A stretch of DNA of 56,908 nt from Candidatus Puniceispirillum sp. (GTDB lineage Bacteria > Pseudomonadota > Alphaproteobacteria > Puniceispirillales > Puniceispirillaceae): the NCBI GenBank assembly GCA_028382965.1, contig JAOEUK010000011.1, positions 1 to 56,908 of the forward strand. The letters run 5' to 3'. The translations under genes and the position numbers were made by a program. The notes below the pieces were generated by a model. It was not told where the DNA came from. It ran no database searches and saw nothing but the letters and a program-made list of their open reading frames with translations. This document shows, one piece after another, positions 18,121 through 26,647 of this stretch. Numbering within the stretch: position 1 is the stretch's first letter; every line of letters starts with the position of its first letter.

Positions 18121-19617
18121 TTAAAATCCCTCAGGAAGATTGGTGCTTTCGGTTAAGTCGGTAAAGTGAGTAAATCTCTTTTCAAAATGCACTTGAACTG
18201 AACCCGTAGGTCCGTGGCGCTGCTTCGCTACTATTACTTCCGCCTTGTTTTGGCTGTTTTGCATTTTTCTTAACCAGTCATCATGACGCAAATTGAATGC
18301 GTCTTCAGATTCTTCCATTTTTCTTTCTGGCTCTCGTTTATTCAGGTAATATTCTTCACGATAAACAAACATTACCACATCAGCATCCTGTTCGATTGAA
18401 CCAGATTCACGAAGATCGGCTAGATTTGGTCTTTTGTCCTCTCGCATTTCAACTGCCCGTGACAGTTGTGACAAAGCGACTACAGGTACATTCAAATCTT
18501 TTGCAATGGCTTTTAAAGTCCTACTAATGTTTGAAATTTCCTGAACACGGTTTTCTGATTTTACACCCAGTTGAGCGGTTAACAGTTGAAGATAATCAAC
18601 TACAATTAAGCCAAGACCTGAAGTCCGCTTTAAACGACGAGCACGGCTGGCTAATTGTGATACTGACAGTGATGGTGTGTCATCAATAAAGAAAGGTGCA
18701 TCTGAAATAGCGTTGCTTGCACCAACTAATTGATCAAACTCAGTGCTATTCAATTTGCCACGACGAATCTGTTCTGAGTCAACTTGTGCCCGCTCAGATA
18801 AAATACGTGTTCCGAGTTGTTCTGCGGCCATTTCAAGTGAGAAGAAAGCAACGGGAACTGCTTTTTCACCAGTCTGAGTAGTGATGGCTGCATGAAACCC
18901 AATATTTGTTGCGAGAGCTGTTTTGCCCATGCCTGGACGGCCAGCGAGGATAATTAGATCTGATTTATGCAAGCCACCGAGTAAATTATTGAGGTCAGTT
19001 AGGCCAGTGCTCGAACCTGAGAGATGTCCATCATTTTTTCGTGCGAGGTCCGCCTGAGTTATGCTGCCACTAATAACCGAAGCAAACCCTCGCAAGCCAG
19101 CGCTGGATGTATCTGTTTCGGCAAGGCGAAACAACTGCGCTTCAGCAGTTTCAATTTGTTGATGAGCTGGAACATCAACTTCTGGATGGCTTGCGTCTAG
19201 AATCACTGCGTCACCAATTAAGATCAATTGACGACGAACATGTGCATCATGTATTACCTTAGCGTAATGAGGTGCTTGGGTTATGCTGATCACGCCATCA
19301 GCTAGTTCCGACAGATAGGCCTCTGCATTTTCATTTTGAAAACTGGCATTATCTGTAAAAAAGCTCTTTAAAGTTACTGGATTGGCGAGTTGTCCCCGTT
19401 CAATGAGGCGTTGGATTGTTGAAAAAATACGGCCATGAAGTGGATCGTAAAAATGTTCTGCAAGAAGTCGATCATCAATCCGCTCAAGCACTGTGTTTTC
19501 TAAGAGGATTGCTCCAAGTAGATTTTGTTCTGCCGGTAAATTATGTGGCATCACCCGTGTTGGAGGTGCACTGCCATTCCCGGGAAATGATTTTATGTTA
19601 GATTGTTCATCAGCCAT
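18121..19617 (-). CDS. dnaB: Replicative DNA helicase DnaB
   Basis: 498 residues. The N-terminal domain begins LPHNLPAEQNLLGAILL-like text (HNLPAEQNLLGAILLE). Walker A is GRPGMGKTALATN in the C-terminal RecA-like domain, followed by FFSLEMAAEQLGTRIL and the Walker B-type VVDYLQLL. DLRESGSIEQDADVV and the KQRHGPTG segment complete the family signature. It is the hexameric helicase at the replication fork. It sits downstream of rplI after a terminator-like hairpin. Confidence 0.96.
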   Translation of the reverse strand: MADEQSNIKSFPGNGSAPPTRVMPHNLPAEQNLLGAILLENTVLERIDDRLLAEHFYDPLHGRIFSTIQRLIERGQLANPVTLKSFFTDNASFQNENAEAYLSELADGVISITQAPHYAKVIHDAHVRRQLILIGDAVILDASHPEVDVPAHQQIETAEAQLFRLAETDTSSAGLRGFASVISGSITQADLARKNDGHLSGSSTGLTDLNNLLGGLHKSDLIILAGRPGMGKTALATNIGFHAAITTQTGEKAVPVAFFSLEMAAEQLGTRILSERAQVDSEQIRRGKLNSTEFDQLVGASNAISDAPFFIDDTPSLSVSQLASRARRLKRTSGLGLIVVDYLQLLTAQLGVKSENRVQEISNISRTLKAIAKDLNVPVVALSQLSRAVEMREDKRPNLADLRESGSIEQDADVVMFVYREEYYLNKREPERKMEESEDAFNLRHDDWLRKMQNSQNKAEVIVAKQRHGPTGSVQVHFEKRFTHFTDLTESTNLPEGF

Positions 19618-19688
19618 ATCCCTGTATAACAGGAGTGGAGTAGATAGGCATTATGTTAATCGTGGGGATGTTGGGGATAAATCAATTA

Positions 19689-19711
19689 ATTTTGTCTAAA
19701 GCTGACAAAAT
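19689..19711. repeat. Hairpin in the dnaB leader
   Basis: ATTTTGTC (19689-19696) and GACAAAAT (19704-19711) pair perfectly over eight bases with a seven-base loop, about 75-95 bases upstream of dnaB. It could be an operator-like dyad or an RNA hairpin in the leader. Confidence 0.4.
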
Positions 19712-19746
19712 GGTTTGGCAAATTAATTTAAACAAACCCCAAAATA

Positions 19747-19780
19747 ACTAAAAACCGGATACAATGTTCAGGTTTTTAGT
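19747..19780 (-). terminator. rplI: Rho-independent-type terminator after rplI
   Basis: On the minus strand ACTAAAAACC (19780-19771) pairs perfectly with GGTTTTTAGT (19756-19747) around a 14-base loop. TATTTT follows immediately. It lies about 20 bases beyond the rplI stop and would separate the ribosomal protein genes from dnaB. The stem is A/T-rich, so termination may be partial. Confidence 0.55.
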
Positions 19781-19800
19781 AATTTGTCTTTAAATATGAA

Positions 19801-20415
19801 TTAGCTCTGCGTGTTGTCACCGTCATCATTGGTTGGTTCGTCTAGTGTTTCCACAAAAGGCTCTTCTATTAGTTTTTCGGTAGAGGCTACGTTCTTAGCT
19901 GGGGGATAATCTTCGTCAGTTATTTCCCCTGTGATAGCAACGCCTGTTTTAAGCTGCGTTTCAGCTTCAGCAGCTGAACGTGCAATATTCACAATCACCG
20001 TAACTGAAACTTCTGGATGAAGACGGACACGGGCTTCAGTCAAGCCTAGCATCTTGATTGAGCGATCCATGATTACTTGACTGCGTGTAATAGTAAAGCC
20101 AGCTTCAGTCACAGCGACGGCGATGTCACGGGATGTGACAGATCCAAATAATTGACCCATTTCAGATGCTGCTCGGACCATACTAACAGCAAGGCCGTTC
20201 ATTTCTTTAGCTTCAGTTTCGGCATCCTTGCGAAGTTCAAGATTATCAGCTTCTCGTTGAACGCGCTCAGACTCAAACCGTTCAACATTCGCTTTGTTTA
20301 CCCGAAGGGCTTTACCTTGTGGGATAAGGAAATTTCGCGCAAAGCCTGTTTTAACATCCACGAGATCGCCCATTTGTCCAAGCTTTTCTACTCGTTCAAG
20401 AAGAATAATTTGCAT
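19801..20415 (-). CDS. rplI: 50S ribosomal protein L9
   Basis: 204 residues. The N-terminal domain has the L9 signature (MQIILLERVEKLGQMGDLVD, GFARNFLIPQGKAL). A long connecting helix follows (VERFESERVQREADNL), then the C-terminal domain with GSVTSRDIA and LHPEVSVTVIVNI. The acidic tail after residue 170 (EEPFVETLDEPTNDDGDNTQ) makes the protein about 50 residues longer than E. coli L9, a feature common in Alphaproteobacteria. Third gene of rpsF-rpsR-rplI. Confidence 0.95.
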   Translation of the reverse strand: MQIILLERVEKLGQMGDLVDVKTGFARNFLIPQGKALRVNKANVERFESERVQREADNLELRKDAETEAKEMNGLAVSMVRAASEMGQLFGSVTSRDIAVAVTEAGFTITRSQVIMDRSIKMLGLTEARVRLHPEVSVTVIVNIARSAAEAETQLKTGVAITGEITDEDYPPAKNVASTEKLIEEPFVETLDEPTNDDGDNTQS

Positions 20416-20443
20416 TTTAATATCTCCAGAATTCTAAAGATTT

Positions 20444-20698
20444 TTATGTGGTCACATAAGGCATTAGCGCCAAAAAACGTGACCGCTTGATGGCGGTAGC
20501 AAGTTCCCGCTGTTTTTTTGCGGAAACAGCAGAAATGCGAGAGGGTACTATTTTCCCCCGCTCAGAAGTATAACGAACCAACAGCTTTGTATCTTTAAAG
20601 TCAATTTTTGGCGCGTTAGGGCCGGAGAATGGACATGCTTTTCTGCGCCGATTAAAAGGCTTGCGAACGGCCTCACGTTTGATTTCCAGCTGGGTCAT
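20444..20698 (-). CDS. rpsR: 30S ribosomal protein S18
   Basis: 84 residues. [20 protein letters not shown] and the conserved C-terminal block [33 protein letters not shown] identify S18. It pairs with S6 on the 30S platform. The gene lies three bases after rpsF and 28 bases before rplI in one operon. Confidence 0.96.
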   Translation of the reverse strand: MTQLEIKREAVRKPFNRRRKACPFSGPNAPKIDFKDTKLLVRYTSERGKIVPSRISAVSAKKQRELATAIKRSRFLALMPYVTT

Positions 20699-20701
20699 TG
20701 A

Positions 20702-21130
20702 TTAATCCTCACTTTTTTCATTGGCGGAGGTGCTAGAGCTGAACTCAGAATTTGAATTACGCTCACCACGATCAACATCGTCACGCCCGCTGCGCTGTGG
20801 CCGATCAGTCTTGACTTGCATCATGATGGATGGGCTGTCTTCAACCTCTTCAATCCGAATGTTAAGGAAACGCAAAACATCTTCATTTAGGCCCATAAGT
20901 CGTTCATATTCTTTCAACGCCTCTGGCCCAGTTTCGATATTAAACATTACGTAATGGCCCTTACGGTTCTTTTTGATCCGATAAGCGAGAGCACGAAGCC
21001 CCCAATATTCACGTTTTTTAATAGATCCGCCAGCAGATGTAATAATCTCACTGAATTCGTCTGCCATGGTTTCCACTTGAGTCGTGGTAATGTCTTGACG
21101 TGCTATGAACACGCTTTCATATAAGCGCAT
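20702..21130 (-). CDS. rpsF: 30S ribosomal protein S6
   Basis: 142 residues. MRLYESVFIARQDITTTQ and YWGLRALAYRIKKNRKGHYV are S6 hallmarks, with RFLNIRIEEVEDSPSIM at the end of the folded domain. The C-terminal 35 residues are an acidic/polar tail (DRGERNSNSEFSSS) beyond the core, as in many relatives. First gene of the operon; AAGGA lies at good spacing before the ATG. A hairpin about 20 bases upstream may be an autoregulatory site. Confidence 0.95.
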   Translation of the reverse strand: MRLYESVFIARQDITTTQVETMADEFSEIITSAGGSIKKREYWGLRALAYRIKKNRKGHYVMFNIETGPEALKEYERLMGLNEDVLRFLNIRIEEVEDSPSIMMQVKTDRPQRSGRDDVDRGERNSNSEFSSSTSANEKSED

Positions 21131-21150
21131 AATAATTCCTTTTGGCTATT

Positions 21151-21179
21151 GGTTGCGGCCACTTATGGCAACAACTACC
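21151..21179 (-). promoter_or_regulatory. rpsF: Candidate S6:S18 leader hairpin
   Basis: On the minus strand GTTGTTGCC-ATAAGT-GGCCGCAAC folds into a stem (GTTG with CAAC, GCC with GGC) with a small internal loop that leaves CCG/UU opposite each other. It ends about 20 bases before the rpsF ATG. The S6:S18 complex is known to bind a conserved hairpin with a CCG element in the rpsF leader of many bacteria. Position and the CCG fit, but I have not matched the full consensus. Confidence 0.4.
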
Positions 21180-21284
21180 CGGTTTTGACGGTAAGGATAA
21201 AATTCGAAGATGTAAGTGTGCTAGTTCCACTTTAGAGCTGCACGGCAAGGAATATACACTTTTTCTCCGCAAGCACAAGCCCCA

Positions 21285-21312
21285 TTGACGGTTTTTTGCG
21301 GCAAGATATTTT
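21285..21312 (+). promoter_or_regulatory. fabD: Candidate promoter for the fabD operon
   Basis: TTGACG (21285-21290) and TATTTT (21307-21312) are 16 bases apart on the plus strand, some 190 bases before fabD. The -35 match is good and the -10 moderate. Confidence 0.35.
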
Positions 21313-21508
21313 TATTGTGCCAGGGGATATTACAAGCTTTGGGGCTTTTGATGTGATATTAAATATGTCTCGTGTTAAAATTTATTACTAATTCGGTGGA
21401 CGCCTCTACATTGTTTTTGGAATAGGTTTGAGTTGATAAATTGTTTTTTACAAAAGCGTTTAAAAACAGATGAAGACTTATTGCATCTTTATTAAATAGG
21501 TAAATTAA

Positions 21509-22459
21509 ATGAAAAATAGCTCGACAGCTTTCTTGTTTCCTGGCCAAGGATCGCAGGCGCTAGGCATGGGCGGCAAATTGGCGGCATCTCATGCTGCTGC
21601 CAAGCAGGTTTTTGATGAAGTGAATGATGCACTTAATGAAAACCTGTTTGCTATCATGCAAAATGGCCCAGAAAGCATGGTCAGGATGACACGAAATGCG
21701 CAACCAGCTTTATTTGCAACCTCAATGGCAGCTGTTCGTGTCCTTGAAGCAGAACTTGGCAAGCCTTTGACTATCTGTGGCTCAATGGCAGCAGGACACT
21801 CGCTTGGCGAATATGCGGCATTAGCAACTGGTGGCAGCCTGACTATTAGCGATGCAGCCCGTTTGTTGCGGAAACGTGGTGAGGCAATGCAATCAGCTGT
21901 GCCTGTTGGTGAGGGTGCAATGGCAGCCTTTCTTGGCGCTGATGAAACACAGATAAATAATATATTGAAAGAGGCAGAGGTATTTGGTCTTGTACAAATC
22001 GCAAATGATAATGCACCTGGGCAGATTGTGGTTAGTGGCGCTGCAGTTGCTGTTGATAATGCCATTAGAATAGCGAAGTCGGTCGGGCTGCGGCGTGTGA
22101 TTGAGCTGCCGGTATCAGCACCTTTTCATTGTGATCTCATGGCTCCTGCCGCGATTGTCATGGAAGAGGCGCTTGAACAAACTAATTTAGTTGATTCGGC
22201 AATACCCATTTATTGCAATGTAACCGCTGCTCCTCAAATTAAAGCGAAAGAATTGCGCAAAAATCTTGTAACACAAATAACTAGTCGTGTGCGCTGGCGA
22301 GAATCTCTGGCTGAAATGAGTTTAGCCGGTGCTAAAAAATTTATTGAGCTAGGCACAGGGAAAGTTTTATCTGGCCTTGTAAAACGTGGAATTGAAGCTG
22401 AAGTTATTGTCAATCTAGATGGTCCGGATGATCTGGACACTGTGCTGAGCGAGATGTAG
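21509..22459 (+). CDS. fabD: Malonyl-CoA:ACP transacylase
   Basis: 316 residues. The nucleophilic serine is in GHSLGEYAAL (Ser98), the N-terminus has FLFPGQGSQALGMG, and the histidine side is in LPVSAPFHCDLM. It loads malonyl groups onto acyl carrier protein for fatty acid synthesis. First gene of fabD-fabG-acpP-fabF-mltG-gmk, all on the plus strand. Fifty-eight bases separate it from fabG. Confidence 0.96.
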   Translation: MKNSSTAFLFPGQGSQALGMGGKLAASHAAAKQVFDEVNDALNENLFAIMQNGPESMVRMTRNAQPALFATSMAAVRVLEAELGKPLTICGSMAAGHSLGEYAALATGGSLTISDAARLLRKRGEAMQSAVPVGEGAMAAFLGADETQINNILKEAEVFGLVQIANDNAPGQIVVSGAAVAVDNAIRIAKSVGLRRVIELPVSAPFHCDLMAPAAIVMEEALEQTNLVDSAIPIYCNVTAAPQIKAKELRKNLVTQITSRVRWRESLAEMSLAGAKKFIELGTGKVLSGLVKRGIEAEVIVNLDGPDDLDTVLSEM

Positions 22460-22517
22460 GGTCTATCACCAAATCTGTACAATCAATATTGACGTGTTTT
22501 ACTGAAAAGGTAGTACA

Positions 22518-23258
22518 ATGTTTGATCTCAAAGATAAAATTGCGCTTGTTACTGGTGCTAGTGGTGGCATTGGTAAGGAAATAGCTAAAGCATTGCATAC
22601 GAAAGGCGCAACAGTTGTGCTCCATGGTACCCGCACCGAAAAACTAGAAGCGTTGGCTTCAAAATTTGGAAAACGTGCCTTTGCGGTTACTGCTAACCTT
22701 GCTGAAAGGGGGGCTGCTGAGGGCCTAGTTGATATGGCAAAAGAGGTGGCAGGTGGGCCAGTGCATATTCTGGTCAACAATGCTGGTATTACTCGGGATG
22801 GTTTGCTGATGCGCATGAAAAACAAAGATTGGGACGATGTTCTTGAGGTTAATATGACAGCTAGCATGATCCTATGTCGCGCAGCAATGCGAGGGATGAT
22901 GAAGGCTCGATCAGGGCGGATCATTTCAATTTCATCAGTTGTAGGGGTTATGGGTAATCCTGGCCAAGCAAATTACGCAGCATCAAAAGCTGGAATGATT
23001 GGTTTTAGCAAGTCATTGGCAGCAGAGGTGGCGAGTCGTGGAATTACAGTCAACGTAGTTGCACCAGGGTTTATTGCGACTCCGATGACAGAAGTTTTGG
23101 ATGAGAGCCAAAAATCAGCGCTTTTAACAAAGGTGCCTGCAGGTCGACTTGGAAAGCCTAGTGAGGTTGCTGCATCTGTGGTTTTTCTCGCAAGTGATGA
23201 GGCAGCATACGTTACTGGTACCACGATGCATGTAAATGGTGGAATGGCGATGCTTTAA
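22518..23258 (+). CDS. fabG: 3-oxoacyl-ACP reductase
   Basis: 246 residues. The NADPH motif is LVTGASGGIGKEIA, NNAGITRDGLLMRM is typical of FabG, the catalytic serine is in IISISSVVGVMGNPG, and the YxxxK pair is in NYAASKAGMIG. It reduces 3-oxoacyl-ACP in the elongation cycle. Its place between fabD and acpP supports FabG over another SDR. AAGG lies before the ATG. Confidence 0.95.
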   Translation: MFDLKDKIALVTGASGGIGKEIAKALHTKGATVVLHGTRTEKLEALASKFGKRAFAVTANLAERGAAEGLVDMAKEVAGGPVHILVNNAGITRDGLLMRMKNKDWDDVLEVNMTASMILCRAAMRGMMKARSGRIISISSVVGVMGNPGQANYAASKAGMIGFSKSLAAEVASRGITVNVVAPGFIATPMTEVLDESQKSALLTKVPAGRLGKPSEVAASVVFLASDEAAYVTGTTMHVNGGMAML

Positions 23259-23388
23259 GGCAAAATTGAACGCGTTATAAACACAACGGGGGTGGTATAA
23301 GATGAAAAACTATGGTAATTGCCGCCCAATTTGAAATTCTCCGGCCGAAAGTTTCGGTCAAAATCTAAGCTTCTCAGAGGGGGCACCA

Positions 23389-23625
23389 ATGAGCGATATC
23401 GCAGATCGTGTTAAAAATATTGTAGTAGAACATTTGGGTGTAGATGCTGATAAGGTCGTTGAAGCCGCAAGCTTTATCGATGACCTTGGGGCGGACAGTC
23501 TTGATACAGTCGAACTGGTTATGGCATTCGAAGAAGAATTCGGTGTTGAAATTCCTGATGATGCCGCAGAACGGATTTTAACTGTAAAAGATGCAGTATC
23601 GTTTCTTGAAGAAGCCGCTGCTTAA
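23389..23625 (+). CDS. acpP: Acyl carrier protein
   Basis: 78 residues, strongly acidic. The phosphopantetheine-attachment serine is Ser37 in [31 protein letters not shown] completes helix II-III of the family. GAGGGGG precedes the ATG, a strong ribosome binding site that fits a highly expressed protein. It lies 130 bases after fabG and 87 bases before fabF; the latter gap holds a long hairpin. Confidence 0.97.
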   Translation: MSDIADRVKNIVVEHLGVDADKVVEAASFIDDLGADSLDTVELVMAFEEEFGVEIPDDAAERILTVKDAVSFLEEAAA

Positions 23626-23646
23626 CCATAGGGCTTTGATTAAATT

Positions 23647-23680
23647 TGGTTGTGTATTTCGCACACGTAATACACAACCA
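23647..23680 (+). promoter_or_regulatory. Long perfect hairpin between acpP and fabF
   Basis: TGGTTGTGTATT (23647-23658) pairs with AATACACAACCA (23669-23680) over 12 perfect base pairs around a 10-base loop. No T-tract follows (TCGGTTTC), so it is not a typical intrinsic terminator. It may protect the acpP message 3' end or be a processing site that sets acpP above fabF in abundance. Confidence 0.6.
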
Positions 23681-23712
23681 TCGGTTTCAAACTGGTTTTC
23701 TGGAGGTTTGCC

Positions 23713-24975
23713 TTGCGGCGTGTTGTAGTTACCGGAATGGGAATGGTCACTCCACTTGGGTCGGGCGTGGATCATAATTGGTCGCAGATAATTGCTGGTA
23801 AAAGTGGTATCTCGCGTATAGAGCAATTTGATGTTTCAGATATTTCCTGTCAAATAGCTGGGCAGGTGCCGGGTCCAAATGTTACTGGTGGGCTTAATCT
23901 TGACGACTGGATTGAGCCGCGAGAACAGCGAAAACAAGATAGATTTATACAACTTGGTTTAGCTGCCGCTTGTCAAGCAGTTGAGGATTCAGGCTGGACT
24001 CCAGAAGCCCGCGAAGCACAAAATCGTACTGGTGTTATGATTGGGTCTGGTATTGGTGGCTTAGAATCCATTGTTAAAACAGATCAACTGATCAATGAAA
24101 AAGGGCCACGGCGTGTTAGCCCATTCTTTATTCCATCTGCCTTGATCAACCTTATTTCTGGTCACGTTTCGATTAGGTACAGTTTTCGGGGCCCTAATCA
24201 TGCTGTGGTTACTGCTTGCTCAACAGGGGCGCACGCTATTGGTGATGCTGCAAGGATGGTGGCTTTAGACGATGCAGATGTGATGGTTGCTGGGGGTGCT
24301 GAGGCAGCGGTTTGCCGTATTGGGATGGCAGGTTTTGCTGCAGCGCGCGCATTATCAACAAATTATAATGACACCCCTGAACTTGCATCACGTCCTTGGG
24401 ATAAAGGCCGCGATGGTTTTGTTATGGGTGAAGGCGCTGGTATTGTTGTGCTTGAAGAACTTGAGCATGCAAAATCTCGGGGTGCTAGGATCTATGGTGA
24501 AATTAAAGGTTATGGTATGTCAGGCGATGCACATCATATTACCGCTCCAGCTGAAGATGGTGATGGTGGGTTCCGCGCCATGCAAGCTGCATTAAAGCGT
24601 GCGGGACTGGCTCCGAGCGATATTGATTATGTGAATGCGCATGGCACCTCCACACCACTTGGCGATCTAATTGAAGCCAGAGCTGTTGCCCGTTTACTGG
24701 GGGACGCAGCGGCTAATGTGTCAATATCATCAACTAAAAGTGCCACTGGACATCTTCTTGGGGCAGCTGGCGCGATTGAAGCGATTTATGCAATCAAGAC
24801 AATACAAACTGGCGATTTGCCGCCAACATTAAATTTGAACGATCCTGAAGAAACAGTTGCTGATCTAGATCTTGTACCATTGAAAACCAAAAATAAAAAA
24901 GTGCGCAATGTGATGTCAAATTCGTTTGGATTTGGTGGTACCAATGCATCGTTAATTATGGGTGAGGTTAGCTGA
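23713..24975 (+). CDS. fabF: 3-oxoacyl-ACP synthase II
   Basis: 420 residues. The active-site cysteine is Cys169 in VVTACSTGAHA. The two histidines are in VNAHGTSTPLGD and STKSATGHLLGAAG, and the C-terminus has MSNSFGFGGTNASL. It condenses malonyl-ACP with acyl-ACP. The start is a TTG, chosen because GGAGG lies seven bases upstream and the protein then begins MRRVVVTGMGMVTPLG exactly as relatives do; no ATG fits. The stop shares its last base with the mltG ATG. Confidence 0.95.
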   Translation: MRRVVVTGMGMVTPLGSGVDHNWSQIIAGKSGISRIEQFDVSDISCQIAGQVPGPNVTGGLNLDDWIEPREQRKQDRFIQLGLAAACQAVEDSGWTPEAREAQNRTGVMIGSGIGGLESIVKTDQLINEKGPRRVSPFFIPSALINLISGHVSIRYSFRGPNHAVVTACSTGAHAIGDAARMVALDDADVMVAGGAEAAVCRIGMAGFAAARALSTNYNDTPELASRPWDKGRDGFVMGEGAGIVVLEELEHAKSRGARIYGEIKGYGMSGDAHHITAPAEDGDGGFRAMQAALKRAGLAPSDIDYVNAHGTSTPLGDLIEARAVARLLGDAAANVSISSTKSATGHLLGAAGAIEAIYAIKTIQTGDLPPTLNLNDPEETVADLDLVPLKTKNKKVRNVMSNSFGFGGTNASLIMGEVS

Positions 24976-25982
24976 TGTTTGCCCGAGCCGCCCGGTTTGT
25001 GTCTCGGTCGGCAGTTTTTGTAATGCTGCTTGGGGGCGCTTTATCTGCCGGTGTTTATGCTTGGCATGATAGGATAATGCAAATGCCGGGGCCCCATCAA
25101 GATGATGTTTTTGTCGTTATTGAACCTGGAAGTGGCCACAAAATACTGCGCGGCATTTTGAACAGAGCTGGCATACTTCATCAGCTTTACCATTATGACG
25201 CGGCTCGCCTGCTGGCAGGGAGTAGTTTTTTGCCAAAATCTGGTGAATTTTTGCTGCCCGCTCATACCAACCTCAATGAGGTTTTGTCAATTATCCACAA
25301 TGGATACAGCTATCAACGGCGGCTTACCGTTGTTGAAGGGGTGCGTAGTGCTGATGTAGTAAATATGATTATTGGAATGCCAAATCTAACTGGCAAGGTT
25401 AAAAGCATTCCTAATGAGGGGAGTCTGCGGCCTGAAACCTATTTTTACACCCATGCAACTCCACGGCAGGATTTGATAAATCGAATGCAGGAAACACAGG
25501 AAATGTTTCTTGCTGAAGCTTGGATTGACCGTGAAAAAGACTTGCCATACGCTAGTCCACAAGATGCATTGATAATGGCTTCAATTATCGAAAAAGAAGC
25601 GTCAACGGCAGTTGATAGACGGTTGGTGTCTGCAGTTCTCACTAACCGGCTGTTAAGAGGTATGCGACTGCAGTCAGATCCAACAGTACTTTATGCAGTA
25701 TCGGAAAATCAGACAAAACATGCACCCATTACAAAATCTGATTTGAAAACAAAAACAGCATGGAATACTTATGTCATAAGTGGGCTTCCTAAAACGCCAA
25801 TTTGCAATCCGGGGAAGGAGTCAATTATTGCTGCACTGCATCCGGCGAAGAGTGACTATTTGTATTTTGTTTCTGATGGAAGTGGCGGGTTGCGTTTTGC
25901 AAAAAACCTGGACGCGCACAACCATAATGTAAGCCTATTTAGGCGACATAAAACAGCCTTAGAGAAAGGTAAAGACAAATGA
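24975..25982 (+). CDS. mltG: Endolytic transglycosylase MltG
   Basis: 335 residues. One N-terminal membrane segment (VFVMLLGGALSAGVYAWH) is followed by a LysM-like region and the YceG/MltG catalytic domain, with the glutamate in MASIIEKEAS and LQSDPTVLYAV, TYVISGLPKTPICNPG. It cleaves nascent peptidoglycan strands at the membrane and is thought to end glycan elongation. It overlaps fabF by one base and gmk by four, so it is co-translated with them, a common alphaproteobacterial order. Confidence 0.93.
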   Translation: MFARAARFVSRSAVFVMLLGGALSAGVYAWHDRIMQMPGPHQDDVFVVIEPGSGHKILRGILNRAGILHQLYHYDAARLLAGSSFLPKSGEFLLPAHTNLNEVLSIIHNGYSYQRRLTVVEGVRSADVVNMIIGMPNLTGKVKSIPNEGSLRPETYFYTHATPRQDLINRMQETQEMFLAEAWIDREKDLPYASPQDALIMASIIEKEASTAVDRRLVSAVLTNRLLRGMRLQSDPTVLYAVSENQTKHAPITKSDLKTKTAWNTYVISGLPKTPICNPGKESIIAALHPAKSDYLYFVSDGSGGLRFAKNLDAHNHNVSLFRRHKTALEKGKDK

Positions 25983-26647
25983 TCAGAAAAGTATCACCGG
26001 CTCCAGACAAGGAACAATGTCTTGGCGGTAGAAGGGGGCTAATGCTGGTATTGTCATCACCATCTGGGGCAGGAAAAACATCTATTTCACGGCGGTTGCT
26101 GGCTGAAGATGGCGAACTTGATTTATCAATTTCTGCGACAACGCGCAATCGACGCCCAGGTGAAGTTGAAGGAAAGGATTACCTCTTTGTTTCCAATAAA
26201 GATTTTAATCTGATGATTAATAACCGCGAAATGCTTGAATATGCAAAGGTCTTTGATCACTATTATGGTACGCCATCGGCACCGGTTGTGGAAGCGCTTA
26301 GGGTGGGGCGTGATGTTTTGTTTGATATTGACTGGCAGGGCACTCAGCAATTGGCGGATGCAAATAGTGACGATGTGGTGTCAGTTTTTATCTTGCCGCC
26401 ATCGACACGTGATCTTGAAAAGCGGTTGTTAAGTCGTGCGCAAGACAGTGTAAATGTTGTTGCTGCTCGCATGTCTAAGGCTTCTGATGAGATTAGCCAT
26501 TATCGTGAATATGACTATATTCTGGTAAACTCCAATCTTGATCAGGCAGTTGAAGAGGTTAAAACGATTTTGAAAGCAGAACGCTTGCGTCGAGACAGGC
26601 AAATCGGTCTTACTGAATTTGTAAAACAGTTGAGGGCTGGCTATTAA
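25979..26647 (+). CDS. gmk: Guanylate kinase
   Basis: 222 residues. The P-loop is LSSPSGAGKTSISR, and STTTRNRRPGE-type text (SATTRNRRPGEVEGKDYLF) and ANVFDHYYGTP-type text (AKVFDHYYGTP) are the GMP-binding hallmarks. It phosphorylates GMP to GDP. About 20 residues precede the core; the ATG overlapping the mltG stop (ATGA) is kept because coupling is likely, though a start at 26042 is possible. It converges on rsmA with overlapping stop codons. Confidence 0.95.
   Translation: MIRKVSPAPDKEQCLGGRRGLMLVLSSPSGAGKTSISRRLLAEDGELDLSISATTRNRRPGEVEGKDYLFVSNKDFNLMINNREMLEYAKVFDHYYGTPSAPVVEALRVGRDVLFDIDWQGTQQLADANSDDVVSVFILPPSTRDLEKRLLSRAQDSVNVVAARMSKASDEISHYREYDYILVNSNLDQAVEEVKTILKAERLRRDRQIGLTEFVKQLRAGY

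Larger units (their letters stand above)
21131..21508. other. Divergent intergenic region between rpsF and fabD
   Basis: No convincing gene lies in these 378 bases. The region holds the upstream signals of two divergent operons: a hairpin next to rpsF (21151-21179) and a promoter-like pair for fabD (21285-21312). The rest is A/T-rich with only very short frames. Confidence 0.6.
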
